A stretch of DNA of 64,000 nt from Dorea formicigenerans (lineage in GTDB: Bacteria > Bacillota > Clostridia > Lachnospirales > Lachnospiraceae). Location: assembly GCF_025150245.1 (NCBI RefSeq), contig NZ_CP102279.1, positions 2,353,423 to 2,417,422 of the forward strand, read 5' to 3'. The translations under genes were made by a program, and so were the position numbers. The notes below the pieces were generated by a model. That model did no database searches, was not told the DNA's origin, and saw only the letters and a list, made by a program, of their open reading frames with translations. Positions 37,355 through 47,024 of this stretch are shown here, in pieces. Position 1 is the stretch's first letter. Each line of letters starts with the position of its first letter.

Positions 37355-38242
37355 CTACATATCTGTTCTCTTCCAAACTGTATCCAGAAATCCCGGCTGA
37401 TCTCTATCCCACGCCGCCATCTCAGAATCCAGATGCTTAATAATTTCCTCTCTGTCCTGTGGCAGGACTCCGCTGATCGTAATCAGATTATATGGGTGAC
37501 TTCCGAAGAAAATGCAGTCATTTATCTTTAATGCACGAAGTAGCATTTTTTCTTCCTCTATCAGTTCACGCTCTGTAAGCTGTACATACTCTCCTTTATC
37601 ACAAAGCTCTTCCAGCTCACTTCCGCGTAAAACCGCTGTTGAAAGAGGAGATACACGATATGGCGGATACTTGTTCAGAAAAGCCGCCGTGGCTTCTACA
37701 CTTTCTTCGCTATGTCCTTTTCCACCAATTCCAAGCATTAAAAGCGCTGAATACTTCATTCCTGCCTCTTTCAGCTTTCCGATATTTTCATAAGCTTCTT
37801 CGACCGTAAAGCCCTTATTGATCAGTTTTACCGCCGGGGCATATGCCGTCTCAAGTCCTACATACAGCTCATCATATCCGACACTTTTCAGAAGCTTCAA
37901 ATCTTCCAGTGATTTTGCTTTCAGATTCTGAATAGATGCATAGCAGGTAAGTACCTCTACTTCCGGCAGATACTGATGAACCAACTCTGCAATTTTTACA
38001 AGTCTGTCGGTCCCAAGTACAAAGGGATCTCCGTTCGTCAGATAGATTCTCGTAATCTTCTCGCCTCTGTCATAAAGTTCTTTTAAATCCATCTCCACAT
38101 CTTCAAGCGGCGCAACACGAAACGGTGTCTTCCGGTACATGGTACAAAAAGAACATTTATTATGAGAACAGCCTATTGTAACCTCCAGTCTCTGTACACT
38201 GGCTTCTGATGGCGGTCTGTATATCTGTCCTGTCTGGTGCAT
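37355..38242 (-). CDS. radical SAM protein with CX4CX2C cluster motif
   Basis: A 295-residue protein beginning MHQTGQIYRPPSEA (ATG 38242 behind GGAGTGTG). The iron-sulphur motif is GCSHNKCSFCTMY, i.e. CX4CX2C rather than the classical CX3CX2C, followed by YLTNGDPF (GGE-like SAM motif) and ELYVGLETAY and LLMLGIGGKG of the partial TIM barrel. Relatives are widespread in anaerobes but of unknown substrate. It lies downstream of the tmRNA gene, separated by the tmRNA terminator. Confidence 0.88.
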   Translation of the reverse strand: MHQTGQIYRPPSEASVQRLEVTIGCSHNKCSFCTMYRKTPFRVAPLEDVEMDLKELYDRGEKITRIYLTNGDPFVLGTDRLVKIAELVHQYLPEVEVLTCYASIQNLKAKSLEDLKLLKSVGYDELYVGLETAYAPAVKLINKGFTVEEAYENIGKLKEAGMKYSALLMLGIGGKGHSEESVEATAAFLNKYPPYRVSPLSTAVLRGSELEELCDKGEYVQLTERELIEEEKMLLRALKINDCIFFGSHPYNLITISGVLPQDREEIIKHLDSEMAAWDRDQPGFLDTVWKRTDM

Positions 38243-38360
38243 AGTTTTCACACTCCTTATTCTCATTTATGGCACTGAGACATTTCCTACAATAACGTCC
38301 GCAAAACGTCATATACTTTTTTCCTTTAAATTCAGTTCTATTATAATTTTCTTCATTACC

Positions 38361-38417
38361 AAAAACAAGCCGGACTTCTTATATGATTCCTTCATACAAA
38401 AAGTTCGACTTGTTTTT
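38361..38417 (-). terminator. tmRNA terminator
   Basis: Arms of about 17 bases (38361-38377 and 38401-38417) pair with a few mismatches around CAAG/CTTG, and the minus-strand RNA finishes with a U run. It lies immediately beyond the tmRNA 3' end. Confidence 0.8.
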
Positions 38418-38421
38418 TTAG

Positions 38422-38768
38422 TGGACCTGGCGGGAGTTGAACCCGCGTCCGAAAGCCCATCCACCAGAGCTTCTCCCATCACAGTCATTACTTTGACATT
38501 CCCTCCATCAGTCACCTAATGACGGGTTACTGATCTTAGTAGCTTCATAAAATCTTCCATTCCCTCAAAGCTTTGAGAACGAAGTGCTCCGTCTGTTTGA
38601 AGCCGGTTACTTAAGCAACGGATGACCTAAGGCCGACTGCTGCCGCAATTAGGCAGCGTACGCTAAATTTTCGTCTGCGTTTAATTTTAAAGTGGAACTT
38701 TTATCGTAGTGTCCCGCTACGGATGGCTTCTCCAACTTCCAGACCCCCGTCGAAACCAGTACAAGCCC
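38422..38768 (-). ncRNA. ssrA: transfer-messenger RNA (tmRNA)
   Basis: tmRNA rescues stalled ribosomes together with SmpB. The 5' end shows the conserved GUACUGGUUUCGACGGGGG and the 3' end the T-arm GGGUUCAACUCCCGCC, and GGGCUU (5') pairs with AGGUCC (3') as acceptor stem. The tag reading frame is at 38678-38649: GCA GAC GAA AAT TTA GCG TAC GCT GCC TAA, giving the tag (A)ADENLAYAA. The 3' end after the discriminator A reads CTA, so CCA is not encoded and must be added. Length about 347 nt. The location after smpB is usual in clostridia. Confidence 0.97.
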
Positions 38769-38988
38769 TGAATTACTTCTAAAAATGACGATTGTCATCA
38801 ATCCAGTTTGCTGGCCGGCAGACGTTTGTATACATACACTAACACTAATACTTCAAAATATCAAGTCCTATCTATTATATTTTTTCATATTTTTTATCAT
38901 TTCAGTATTATCTAACAACAATTCTGTTTTTCGAATCAATATTTTCTCTTTTTCTGACAAATCGTATTTATACCTGGTCAGGACAATT

Positions 38989-39237
38989 TTACTCTTCATC
39001 CTCGTCTTCAAGTCCCAGAATCTCTGACAGAACCTGTATGATGATCTCATTTGTACAGGATTTTACATATCCCATCATATGAAGAGAAATCTCATCCTGC
39101 TTCTGCCCCTCTGTCAGTTCTGTATTCTTCTTCGTATCCTGAATCAGCTTCACCAGTTGAGGTGTCAGCTCCTCATAAATCTCAACCGTTGTATCTGTCA
39201 CTAATTTTCTCAAGTCTTCTTTTTTTACAGGTACCAT
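38989..39237 (-). CDS. 82-residue acidic protein of unknown function
   Basis: A small soluble protein, rich in Lys/Thr at the N-terminus and ending EILGLEDEDEE, predicted to be mostly helical. ATG 39237 follows AAGGTGG at 7 bases. It contains two Cys-free helices and a single Cys (VKSCTNE) without metal motif. It lies between smpB and ssrA in the trans-translation cluster, on the same strand, 66 bp after smpB, so it may be co-expressed. I do not recognise a family. The good start site and position support a real gene. Confidence 0.7.
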   Translation of the reverse strand: MVPVKKEDLRKLVTDTTVEIYEELTPQLVKLIQDTKKNTELTEGQKQDEISLHMMGYVKSCTNEIIIQVLSEILGLEDEDEE

Positions 39238-39303
39238 ATATTATCCACCTTTTCTACATCTTTTACAATTCTTATCTACATTTATTGCACATTTTCTTTC
39301 ATC

Positions 39304-39771
39304 TTAGCCCAAATTGCGGATTTTAAAGTCACGGCTTGCTTCTCTCTGCTGGTCTTTTTTGGCAATATCCTGTCTCTTGTCATACAGTTTCTTACCTTTT
39401 GCCAGACCAATCTCCACTTTTACAAGGCTTCCCTTAAAATATACCTTTAATGGTACGATTGCCATTCCTTTTTCTTTTGTCTTGCCGATCAGTTTATTGA
39501 TCTCCGTTTTGTGCAGCATCAGTTTCTTCACACGAAGAGGATCTTTATTAAAGATATTTCCTTTTTCATATGGACTGATATGCATACCATAGATAAATAC
39601 TTCCCCATTTTCAATGCGGATAAAAGACTCCTTGATGCTGCATTTTCCCATACGAAGTGACTTCACTTCGGTTCCATGAAGCACAATCCCGGCCTCGTAA
39701 GTATCCAGTATAAAATAATCATGATATGCCTTTTTGTTATTAGCAATCATCTTACCATTCGTCTTCGCCAT
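39304..39771 (-). CDS. smpB: SsrA-binding protein
   Basis: SmpB binds the tRNA-like part of tmRNA and places it in the empty A site of stalled ribosomes. Conserved features are [35 protein letters not shown] and the basic C-terminal tail [21 protein letters not shown] start at 39771 (MAKTNGK) with AAGGAGAGG upstream; the frame extends further but through that site. It overlaps the rnr 3' end by 20 bp. Confidence 0.97.
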   Translation of the reverse strand: MAKTNGKMIANNKKAYHDYFILDTYEAGIVLHGTEVKSLRMGKCSIKESFIRIENGEVFIYGMHISPYEKGNIFNKDPLRVKKLMLHKTEINKLIGKTKEKGMAIVPLKVYFKGSLVKVEIGLAKGKKLYDKRQDIAKKDQQREASRDFKIRNLG

Positions 39772-41920
39772 TTTCTTCGTCCCTCTCCTTCGCAATTACA
39801 AAATCAATGGTACGCATCAACCGGTCTGTATCAGCAACTCTCACACGAACTTCCTGTCCAAGCTTGTAGACTTTTCCGGTGCGTTCGCCCACCATCTCAT
39901 AACGGCTTTCATCGTAATTATAATGATCATCACGCATATTGGCAACATGAATCAGACCCTCGATCGTATTCGGAAGTTCCACATACATGCCCCATTTCGT
40001 CACACTGGAGATTACGCCTGTGTAAACATTTCCAATACGGTCTGACATATATTCTACTTTCTTAAGCTTCACAGTCTCGCGTTCCGCCTCGTCAGCGCGC
40101 CGCTCTGTCTCACTGGCATGCTTCGTCACTTCTTCCAATATCTTGCGATAATGTTCCATGCGTTCACCATTCATACGTCCCCGCAGGTTATCTTTGATGA
40201 TCCGATGAATCTGAAGATCCGGGTAACGACGAATCGGTGATGTAAAATGTGTATAATAATTCGCTGCCAATCCAAAATGTCCGGAGTTCTCCGGCGTATA
40301 TCTGGCTTGTTTCATAGAACACAGTGCAAGTCGGCTGATTAATGCTTCCTGCGGTGTTCCTTCTACTTTTCCAAGTAATTTCTGAATCTCTTTCGGACGC
40401 ACTTCATTGGCCCCGATATGCATAGAGAATCCAAAATTATTAATAAATGTTGCCAGCGCCCGGATTTTTTCATCATCTGGAGCCTCATGTACTCTGTATA
40501 CAAAAGGCATCTCCTGCCAATAATAATCTTCTGCAACAGTCTCATTTGCCAGAAGCATAAAGTCCTCGATAATCTTTGTCGCAACATTTCGGTCATAAGG
40601 TTTGATATCGATTGGATGACCATTCTCATCAAGAATCATTTTCGTTTCCGGAAAATCGAAATCAATGGAACCTCTCTGTTTTCTTCGGGCTCTCAGAATC
40701 TTTGACAGTTCCAGCATACGCTGGAACATCGGCACCAGTTCCTCGTATTCCTGCATTTCTGCCAGATCCTCGTCTTCCAGAATCTTCGCCACACTTGTAT
40801 AACTCATACGGCGGTCCACATGGATAACCGTCTCTGCAATCTCATGGTCAATGACCATTCCTTTCGGGTCTACTGTCATAATACAGCTAAGCGCCAGACG
40901 GTCTTCTCCGGCATTTAACGAACAGATTCCGTTAGACAATGTATGTGGCAGCATCGGAATAACACGGTCTGCCAGATATACACTTGTTCCACGCTTCAGC
41001 GCTTCCCGATCCAGCGCACTATTCTCTTGTACATAGTTCGTAACATCCGCAATATGCACACCAAGAATATAATTTTCACCATCTTTCACAACAGACACGG
41101 CATCATCAAGATCCTTCGCATCCTCGCCATCAATGGTGACCATCTGCCAGTCACGGATGTCTTTTCTTCCCTGCATGTCTGCCTCACTGACCGGCTTTGA
41201 TACACGCTCTGCCTGATTCAGCACCTTCTCTGGGAATTCTACCGGAAGATCATATCCTTTTATAATAGACATAATATCTGTTCCCGGATCATTGACATGA
41301 CCGATAATCTCTACAATCCTTCCTTCCGGACTTCTGCCTTTCTCACCGTAAGAAGTCAGTTCAACTACAACTTTATGCCCGTCTACAGCCTCTTTTGACT
41401 TACCCTCTGGAATAAAAATGTCCTGAAGAATTCTCTGGTTATCCGGAATGACAAAGCCATAACTCTTGTTGCCCTTCTTCTGATAAAGACCGACAACTGT
41501 TGTAAGACCACGCTCCACAATCTTTACAATCTTACCTTCCCGGCGCTTTCCATCACGGTCAGAAGCTTTTGTAATAATCACTTCTACCGTATCACCATCC
41601 AGCGCTCCGCCGGCATCATCCTCCCCGATAAAAATATCCTGATCCTCCTCAGGAATGATAACAAAACCAAACCCTCTCTGATTCGCACGGTAAGTTCCCT
41701 GAAGACGCTTCGCCTCACCTTTACAGTACTTCCCACGCTTACTGAGACAGATCTTACCTTCCTCTTCCAATGATTCCAGCACCTGACGAAGCTCATCCCG
41801 CTGCTCCTTATTCACCTGCAGGACCATAGCCATCTCTTTGAACTTCATTGGCACATACATATCATCACAGATAAAATCATATATAATTTTCTTTCTTTTC
41901 TCAAATGTCTTATCGCTCAT
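39752..41920 (-). CDS. rnr: ribonuclease R
   Basis: RNase R is a processive 3'-5' exonuclease that degrades structured RNA, including mRNAs freed by trans-translation. The 722-residue protein has a helix-turn-helix-like N-terminus, two cold-shock domains ([35 protein letters not shown]), the RNB catalytic domain ([15 protein letters not shown] with the metal-binding Asp cluster) and a C-terminal S1 domain ([18 protein letters not shown]). Start 41920 (MSDKTFEK) behind GGAGGAGCG. A terminator lies between secG and this gene, close to its ribosome site. Confidence 0.97.
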   Translation of the reverse strand: MSDKTFEKRKKIIYDFICDDMYVPMKFKEMAMVLQVNKEQRDELRQVLESLEEEGKICLSKRGKYCKGEAKRLQGTYRANQRGFGFVIIPEEDQDIFIGEDDAGGALDGDTVEVIITKASDRDGKRREGKIVKIVERGLTTVVGLYQKKGNKSYGFVIPDNQRILQDIFIPEGKSKEAVDGHKVVVELTSYGEKGRSPEGRIVEIIGHVNDPGTDIMSIIKGYDLPVEFPEKVLNQAERVSKPVSEADMQGRKDIRDWQMVTIDGEDAKDLDDAVSVVKDGENYILGVHIADVTNYVQENSALDREALKRGTSVYLADRVIPMLPHTLSNGICSLNAGEDRLALSCIMTVDPKGMVIDHEIAETVIHVDRRMSYTSVAKILEDEDLAEMQEYEELVPMFQRMLELSKILRARRKQRGSIDFDFPETKMILDENGHPIDIKPYDRNVATKIIEDFMLLANETVAEDYYWQEMPFVYRVHEAPDDEKIRALATFINNFGFSMHIGANEVRPKEIQKLLGKVEGTPQEALISRLALCSMKQARYTPENSGHFGLAANYYTHFTSPIRRYPDLQIHRIIKDNLRGRMNGERMEHYRKILEEVTKHASETERRADEAERETVKLKKVEYMSDRIGNVYTGVISSVTKWGMYVELPNTIEGLIHVANMRDDHYNYDESRYEMVGERTGKVYKLGQEVRVRVADTDRLMRTIDFVIAKERDEENGEDEW

Positions 41921-41936
41921 CGCTCCTCCACTGTCA

Positions 41937-41966
41937 AAAAAAGCACTCCTATACAGGAGTGCTTTT
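41937..41966 (-). terminator. terminator between secG and rnr
   Basis: GCACTCCT and AGGAGTGC with flanking A/T pairs form a tight stem with a 4-base loop and seven U on the minus strand. It begins only about 17 bases before the rnr start, so rnr must be read by partial readthrough or from another promoter within secG. Confidence 0.88.
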
Positions 41967-41975
41967 CCTCTTCTC

Positions 41976-42218
41976 TTAAGCAAATACTTTCAAATTCAAC
42001 ACTGCTGCCAGTACAACAAACAGAATCGCAAGGAACTTTGTAGACTTTACAAGTGCTCCTTCCATTGAACGACCTTTGTTCTGACCCCAATAAGTATCAG
42101 CAATTCCGCTGATAGCTCCAAGTCCTGCAGACTTACCTTCCTGCATCAGTACAATGGCTGTCAATGCGATACAATCTATTGCAAATAAAATCATAAGAAC
42201 AATTTTTAAAATATCCAT
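41976..42218 (-). CDS. secG: preprotein translocase subunit SecG
   Basis: A protein of about 80 residues with two membrane helices and the SecG signature LMQEGKSAGLGAISG in the connecting loop. It assists the SecYE channel. ATG 42218 follows AGGAGGTG. Position between eno and rnr is conserved in clostridia. Confidence 0.93.
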   Translation of the reverse strand: MDILKIVLMILFAIDCIALTAIVLMQEGKSAGLGAISGIADTYWGQNKGRSMEGALVKSTKFLAILFVVLAAVLNLKVFA

Positions 42219-42283
42219 TACACACACCTCCTGTAGATAAACCATATTTAGTTTAGCACAGTAAGGTTGATTTCGCAAGCACT

Positions 42284-43582
42284 TTATTTGAATGGATTCT
42301 GATATTCTGCCACATCTCCGAGCCGTTCTTCTATCCGTAGAAGCTGGTTGTATTTCTCTACCCGTTCGCTTCTACATGGCGCTCCGGTCTTAATCTGACC
42401 TGCCCCTACTGCTACTGCAAGATCTGCTATCAAGGTATCTGCTGTTTCCCCGGAACGGTGTGATACAATCGTTCTGTAACCGGCTTTCTGCGCCATCTCT
42501 ACCGTATCCAGTGCCTCTGTCAGTGTTCCAATCTGATTCACTTTTATGAGAATTGCATTGGCAACTTCTTTTTCGATTCCTTTTTTTAATCTCTTTGTGT
42601 TTGTCACAAACAGATCATCTCCAACAAGCTGTGTGTGCAATCCCAATCTTGTTGTCAGAAGCTCCCATCCATCCCAGTCTTCTTCGTCCAGTGGATCTTC
42701 AATCGATACAATTGGAAACTGTTCAATTAACCCTTCATAATAATCGATCAGTTCTTCTGATGACCGAATGACTTTGTAATCTTTTGTCTTACTTTCCCCT
42801 TCGAACACATATTTCTTAAAGCTTCTATCATAAAGTTCTGTTGCCGCCACATCAAGTGCTAATGACACTTCCGTACCTGCCTTATATCCGGCTTCTTCCG
42901 TTGCACGCACGATATAGGCAAGTGCTGCCTGGGCATCCGGAAGGTTCGGGGCAAATCCACCTTCATCCCCAACAGCGGTGGATAATTCTTCTTTTTTCAA
43001 CAATTTTTTCAGAGAATGATAGATTTCTGCACACATACGAAGTCCTTCTTTAAAGTTTTTCGCTCCTACCGGCATAATCATAAATTCCTGAATATCAATG
43101 GTGTTGTCGGCATGTCTGCCACCGTTCATAATATTCATCATCGGAACCGGCATACGCTTTGCATTTGCCCCGCCAAGATAGGAATAGAGTGGAAGTCCTA
43201 TCGCAGTCGCCGCCGCCCTTGCTGTTGCCATAGAAACGCCTAACATAGCATTGGCTCCCAAGTTTGATTTATCCCCTGTACCATCTAAACCTATAAGAAA
43301 TGTATCTAAAGCTGCCTGGTCAAATACGTTCATTCCGATAATACCAGGTGCAATCTTTGCATTCACATGATCTACCGCCCGTTCCACACCAAGCCCGGCG
43401 TATCTTTTTTCCCCGTCACGTAATTCCAATGCTTCAAACTGACCTGTGGAAGCGCCCGACGGTACACTTGCCCGTCCGCAAAATTCATCTCCTGCCAGCA
43501 CTTCCACTTCTATCGTCGGATTCCCGCGGGAATCTAATATTTCTCTTGCGTATACATCTGTAATTGGCAGATATTTATACAT
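42284..43582 (-). CDS. eno: enolase
   Basis: Enolase converts 2-phosphoglycerate to phosphoenolpyruvate. The 432-residue protein has all key parts: [16 protein letters not shown], catalytic Glu in GDEGGFAP, metal ligands in ALDVAATE and [13 protein letters not shown], the catalytic Lys in [11 protein letters not shown], and [16 protein letters not shown] precedes the ATG. Upstream of the gene, two GATTTGGC copies 9 bases apart lie close to the likely promoter; their meaning is unknown. Confidence 0.98.
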   Translation of the reverse strand: MYKYLPITDVYAREILDSRGNPTIEVEVLAGDEFCGRASVPSGASTGQFEALELRDGEKRYAGLGVERAVDHVNAKIAPGIIGMNVFDQAALDTFLIGLDGTGDKSNLGANAMLGVSMATARAAATAIGLPLYSYLGGANAKRMPVPMMNIMNGGRHADNTIDIQEFMIMPVGAKNFKEGLRMCAEIYHSLKKLLKKEELSTAVGDEGGFAPNLPDAQAALAYIVRATEEAGYKAGTEVSLALDVAATELYDRSFKKYVFEGESKTKDYKVIRSSEELIDYYEGLIEQFPIVSIEDPLDEEDWDGWELLTTRLGLHTQLVGDDLFVTNTKRLKKGIEKEVANAILIKVNQIGTLTEALDTVEMAQKAGYRTIVSHRSGETADTLIADLAVAVGAGQIKTGAPCRSERVEKYNQLLRIEERLGDVAEYQNPFK

Positions 43583-43637
43583 ACTGATGCCCTCCTTTTC
43601 GTAGAGATAGTATGCGCCAAATCTGCCAAATCATACT

Positions 43638-43666
43638 AAAAGCCCCGGCACAACACCGGGACTTGA
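43638..43666 (-). terminator. terminator after the AAA/PD-(D/E)XK gene
   Basis: AGCCCCGG (43641-43648) and CCGGGACT (43656-43663) form the stem with one mismatch; the minus-strand RNA ends CUUUUAG. It separates this gene from eno. Confidence 0.75.
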
Positions 43667-43673
43667 ATTATCT

Positions 43674-45347
43674 TTATTTTCTTTTTACAAAGCATCTTTT
43701 CTTGAAAAATGAAATTCCATAGCACAAGATTTCATCATAATCATCTTCATATTCTGACGCATACATTTTTTTATTAATCTGCTCGATTGCCCGGTTGCAA
43801 TCCCGCTCCATTTCTTCACGACTTTTTGAATACTTTGCTTCAAATATTGCAACTCTGGCATTCATTGAATCATAGACCACAACATCACTGCGTCCTTCGC
43901 CGTGCTCTTTATTCGATTCCACCATATAACCGGCTCCGGCAAATATGCCTGCGAGAAATGCATGATAAAAATCTTCTCTGTAATCATGATAACTGATTGT
44001 CTTTCGGAGAAGTTTGCTCATTTCCAGAGTGATTTCTTCACTATCTCCTTCCCACACTGCATCAAACAGATGTTTTCTATCCCAGATTTTTGCACTGTCC
44101 TCAAACCATCTTTTTATGGTCGTCTCAAATATCTCCCTGATTTCTACATTTGGAATCTTGAGTGCGTATGTTTCTTCTGGCAATGTACCGCTGTATTCAT
44201 CATCTTTTGCTTTTGTCAGATATCCAGTCAGATATAAAAGACTCCAAAGATTCTCCTCTGATGAGTTCAAATAATCATATGTGATTCCTTCATCCACCTT
44301 CTGAACAATACTTCCACCGCCAAGAAGTGTTTCAAACTTTTCTGTGATATTGCTTCCTGCATGATCAATAAATGATCGGATTACTGCATTATCACTTGTA
44401 TTCTTCCAGTAACTTGCCGGTTTTGCATCCGGATTATGTTGAAGCTCCTGAAAATAATTCATTACATCCCATGGACAATATACATCACATTCGCCAAAAT
44501 GATAACCGTCATACCATTCTTTCACCTGTCCGGCATATTCTGTAACTCCTGCATCGCTTAAGATTTTATCAACGTCTTTCTGCGTAAATCCGAAATATTC
44601 ATCCAATCTTGCATCTGTAATTGTATCCAGAACAAAGTTATTTGTTCCTGTAAAAATGCTTTCTTTGGAGATTCGAAGGCAGCCAGTCACAATTGAAAAA
44701 CAAAGTGCTGCATTATCTTTTAGTGCGGTCGTCATCATCGCTTTGATAACTTCCAGCATCTGTTCATAATACCCATGACTGCTTGCTTTTGCCAAAGGAA
44801 CATCATACTCATCTAATAAAAGAATTGCCTGTTTCCCATAATATTTGTTCATGAGCTGAAGGAGCAGCTGTAATGACCTTGTCACTTCCACTTCTCCTGC
44901 TGCCTGTTTTCTTATTCTCTCATATATCTGCCGCTCATTGTCGCTTATATGTTCGCCATCTAAAAGATATGCATATTCTTCATATAATCGTCCAATTTCA
45001 TATTTCAATTGTCCATAAGCACTGTCAAAACTTAAACCATCTACATTTTTAAATGTGAGAAATACAGTCGGCCGCTGGTTCTGCCATGCATGACACAATT
45101 TCTCATGATTGGAAATTTCCAACCCTTGAAATATTTTTCTGCTGTCTTTTTCTATATCAAAAAATTCAGCCAGCATACTCATTCCAAGTGTCTTTCCAAA
45201 ACGTCTCGGACGTGTAATCAGTGTCACTTCTGTTCCAGGGTTCTTCAATACTTCACAGATCAGTCCCGTTTTATCGATATAATAGTATTCATTTTCTCGT
45301 ATCTTCGAAAAATCTGATATTCCGACCGGGAAATCTATTTTTTTCAT
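43674..45347 (-). CDS. AAA-ATPase-like protein with C-terminal PD-(D/E)XK nuclease domain
   Basis: The 557-residue protein starts MKKIDFPVGISDFSKIRENEYYYIDKT (read in two parts), the signature of the AAA-ATPase_like family, with P-loop TRPRRFGKT and Walker B AILLLDEYDVPLAKA. The C-terminal 120 residues form a PDDEXK_9 nuclease-like domain: SDVVVYDS and FEAKYSK supply the Asp and Glu-x-Lys. Such genes are frequent and highly variable in gut Firmicutes and Bacteroides and are often present in many copies; their function is unknown, with roles in defence or element exclusion proposed. It is monocistronic and flanked by housekeeping genes, which suggests insertion. Confidence 0.9.
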   Translation of the reverse strand: MKKIDFPVGISDFSKIRENEYYYIDKTGLICEVLKNPGTEVTLITRPRRFGKTLGMSMLAEFFDIEKDSRKIFQGLEISNHEKLCHAWQNQRPTVFLTFKNVDGLSFDSAYGQLKYEIGRLYEEYAYLLDGEHISDNERQIYERIRKQAAGEVEVTRSLQLLLQLMNKYYGKQAILLLDEYDVPLAKASSHGYYEQMLEVIKAMMTTALKDNAALCFSIVTGCLRISKESIFTGTNNFVLDTITDARLDEYFGFTQKDVDKILSDAGVTEYAGQVKEWYDGYHFGECDVYCPWDVMNYFQELQHNPDAKPASYWKNTSDNAVIRSFIDHAGSNITEKFETLLGGGSIVQKVDEGITYDYLNSSEENLWSLLYLTGYLTKAKDDEYSGTLPEETYALKIPNVEIREIFETTIKRWFEDSAKIWDRKHLFDAVWEGDSEEITLEMSKLLRKTISYHDYREDFYHAFLAGIFAGAGYMVESNKEHGEGRSDVVVYDSMNARVAIFEAKYSKSREEMERDCNRAIEQINKKMYASEYEDDYDEILCYGISFFKKRCFVKRK

Positions 45348-45491
45348 ACCGCTCCCCCTCTCTTTATGACCTGATTTATTTTTCCTCCTGAGTCTTACTG
45401 CAAATTTATTTCTTTAAATCGCTCACACTTCATTTTGTTGGCATAAATCCATTGTCCTGCAAATCATGTATGCCCTGCCGAAAAATATGTT

Positions 45492-46838
45492 TTACTCTAC
45501 TGCCAATCCTTCTGCTTTCATAACATCGACTACCTGTGCCACATATTTTGCACACAGTTCATCTGTCGCAGCTTCTACCATGACACGGATTACAGGTTCT
45601 GTTCCACTCTCGCGGACAAGGATACGTCCCTCATCGCCAAGTTCTGCTGCTACATTGTCAACTGCCTTTATAACCTCCGGATTCTCGCGTGCTGTCTTCT
45701 TATCTGCCACACGGACATTCTGAAGAAGCTGTGGATAGATCTTTACAGGCTCTGCCAATCTGGAAAGGCTCATTTTCTTCTCCAGAATTACTTCCATGAT
45801 CATAAGTGAAGTCAGGATTCCATCACCTGTTGTTGCATGTTTGCTGAAAATAATATGTCCGGACTGCTCTCCTCCAAGAGAAAAGTTATTCTTGCACATA
45901 TTTTCATAGACATATTTATCTCCGACTGCTGTCTTTTCATACTTCATGCCAATCTTGTCACATGCTTTATAAAGTCCCAGGTTTGACATTACAGTTGTAA
46001 CGATGGTGTCACCATTCAGGCGTCCATTCTCCATGAGATATTTTCCGCAAACATAAAGGATCAAATCTCCGTCGATCACATTTCCTTTCTCATCGACAGC
46101 AATGCATCTGTCAGCATCTCCGTCATAAGCGAATCCTACATCCAGATGATTCTCTTTTACATACTGCTGCAGGACTTCAATGTGAGTAGATCCACAATTG
46201 GTATTGATGTTCGTTCCGTCCGGCTCACAGTTGATTACATAAGTCTTTGCTCCAAGTGCATCATAGACACTCTTGGCAATCATAAACGCACTACCGTTAG
46301 AACAGTCAAGTCCGATTTTCATATCCTCAAATGATCTTGTTGCAAGTGAAATCAGATATCCGATGTAACGGTTTCTTCCTGCTGCGTAATCAACGGTACG
46401 ACCAATATCTTCTTTTTTTGCCAACGGCAGTTCGTCAATCTCTCCATCGATATATGCTTCAATCTTAGCTTCTACCTCTGCCTCCAGCTTGTGTCCTTTT
46501 CCATTGATCACTTTAATTCCGTTATCATAGAATGGATTATGGCTTGCAGAAATCATAATTCCACAGTCAAAGTTTTCTGTTCTTGTCACATAAGAAACAC
46601 TCGGTGTTGTTGTTACGTGAAGAAGATATGCATTCGCTCCTGATGCAGTCAGTCCGGCAACGAGCGCGTACTCAAACATATAGCTGCTACGTCTTGTATC
46701 TTTTCCGATTACAACCTTTGCTTTGTGATCCTGTCCGTAATACCAGCCAAGAAAACGTCCCACTTTAAATGCGTGCTCTACTGTTAAAACTACATTTGCC
46801 TCTCCACGAAAACCGTCTGTTCCAAAATATTTACCCAT
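45492..46838 (-). CDS. glmM: phosphoglucosamine mutase
   Basis: GlmM interconverts glucosamine-6-phosphate and glucosamine-1-phosphate for UDP-GlcNAc and the cell wall. The 448-residue protein shows GTDGFRGEAN, the phosphoserine loop ISASHNPFYDNG, the metal loop DGDADR, the sugar-binding GEQSGH and the phosphate-binding RESGTEPVIRVM. I start at 46838, behind GGGAGAT; the frame to 46913 would add 25 unrelated residues. Confidence 0.97.
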   Translation of the reverse strand: MGKYFGTDGFRGEANVVLTVEHAFKVGRFLGWYYGQDHKAKVVIGKDTRRSSYMFEYALVAGLTASGANAYLLHVTTTPSVSYVTRTENFDCGIMISASHNPFYDNGIKVINGKGHKLEAEVEAKIEAYIDGEIDELPLAKKEDIGRTVDYAAGRNRYIGYLISLATRSFEDMKIGLDCSNGSAFMIAKSVYDALGAKTYVINCEPDGTNINTNCGSTHIEVLQQYVKENHLDVGFAYDGDADRCIAVDEKGNVIDGDLILYVCGKYLMENGRLNGDTIVTTVMSNLGLYKACDKIGMKYEKTAVGDKYVYENMCKNNFSLGGEQSGHIIFSKHATTGDGILTSLMIMEVILEKKMSLSRLAEPVKIYPQLLQNVRVADKKTARENPEVIKAVDNVAAELGDEGRILVRESGTEPVIRVMVEAATDELCAKYVAQVVDVMKAEGLAVE

Positions 46839-47024
46839 TTTTCTTATCTCCCAATTACTTTTTAATCTTATCTGTCTAAATTGGAAATTCATAATCTGTA
46901 TATATTTTCTCATAAATGAACAGATTTTTTGAACTTCTTTGGTTCAGACAAATACAGTATCTTTTCTTATTATACTGTTTTATTCTTTATTCGACAACCT
47001 TTTGGTATATTTTCCTGCTTTACC

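Noticed and set aside
38309-38515. 68-residue minus-strand frame
   Set aside because: It overlaps the tmRNA 3' part and its terminator; conservation there is explained by the RNA.
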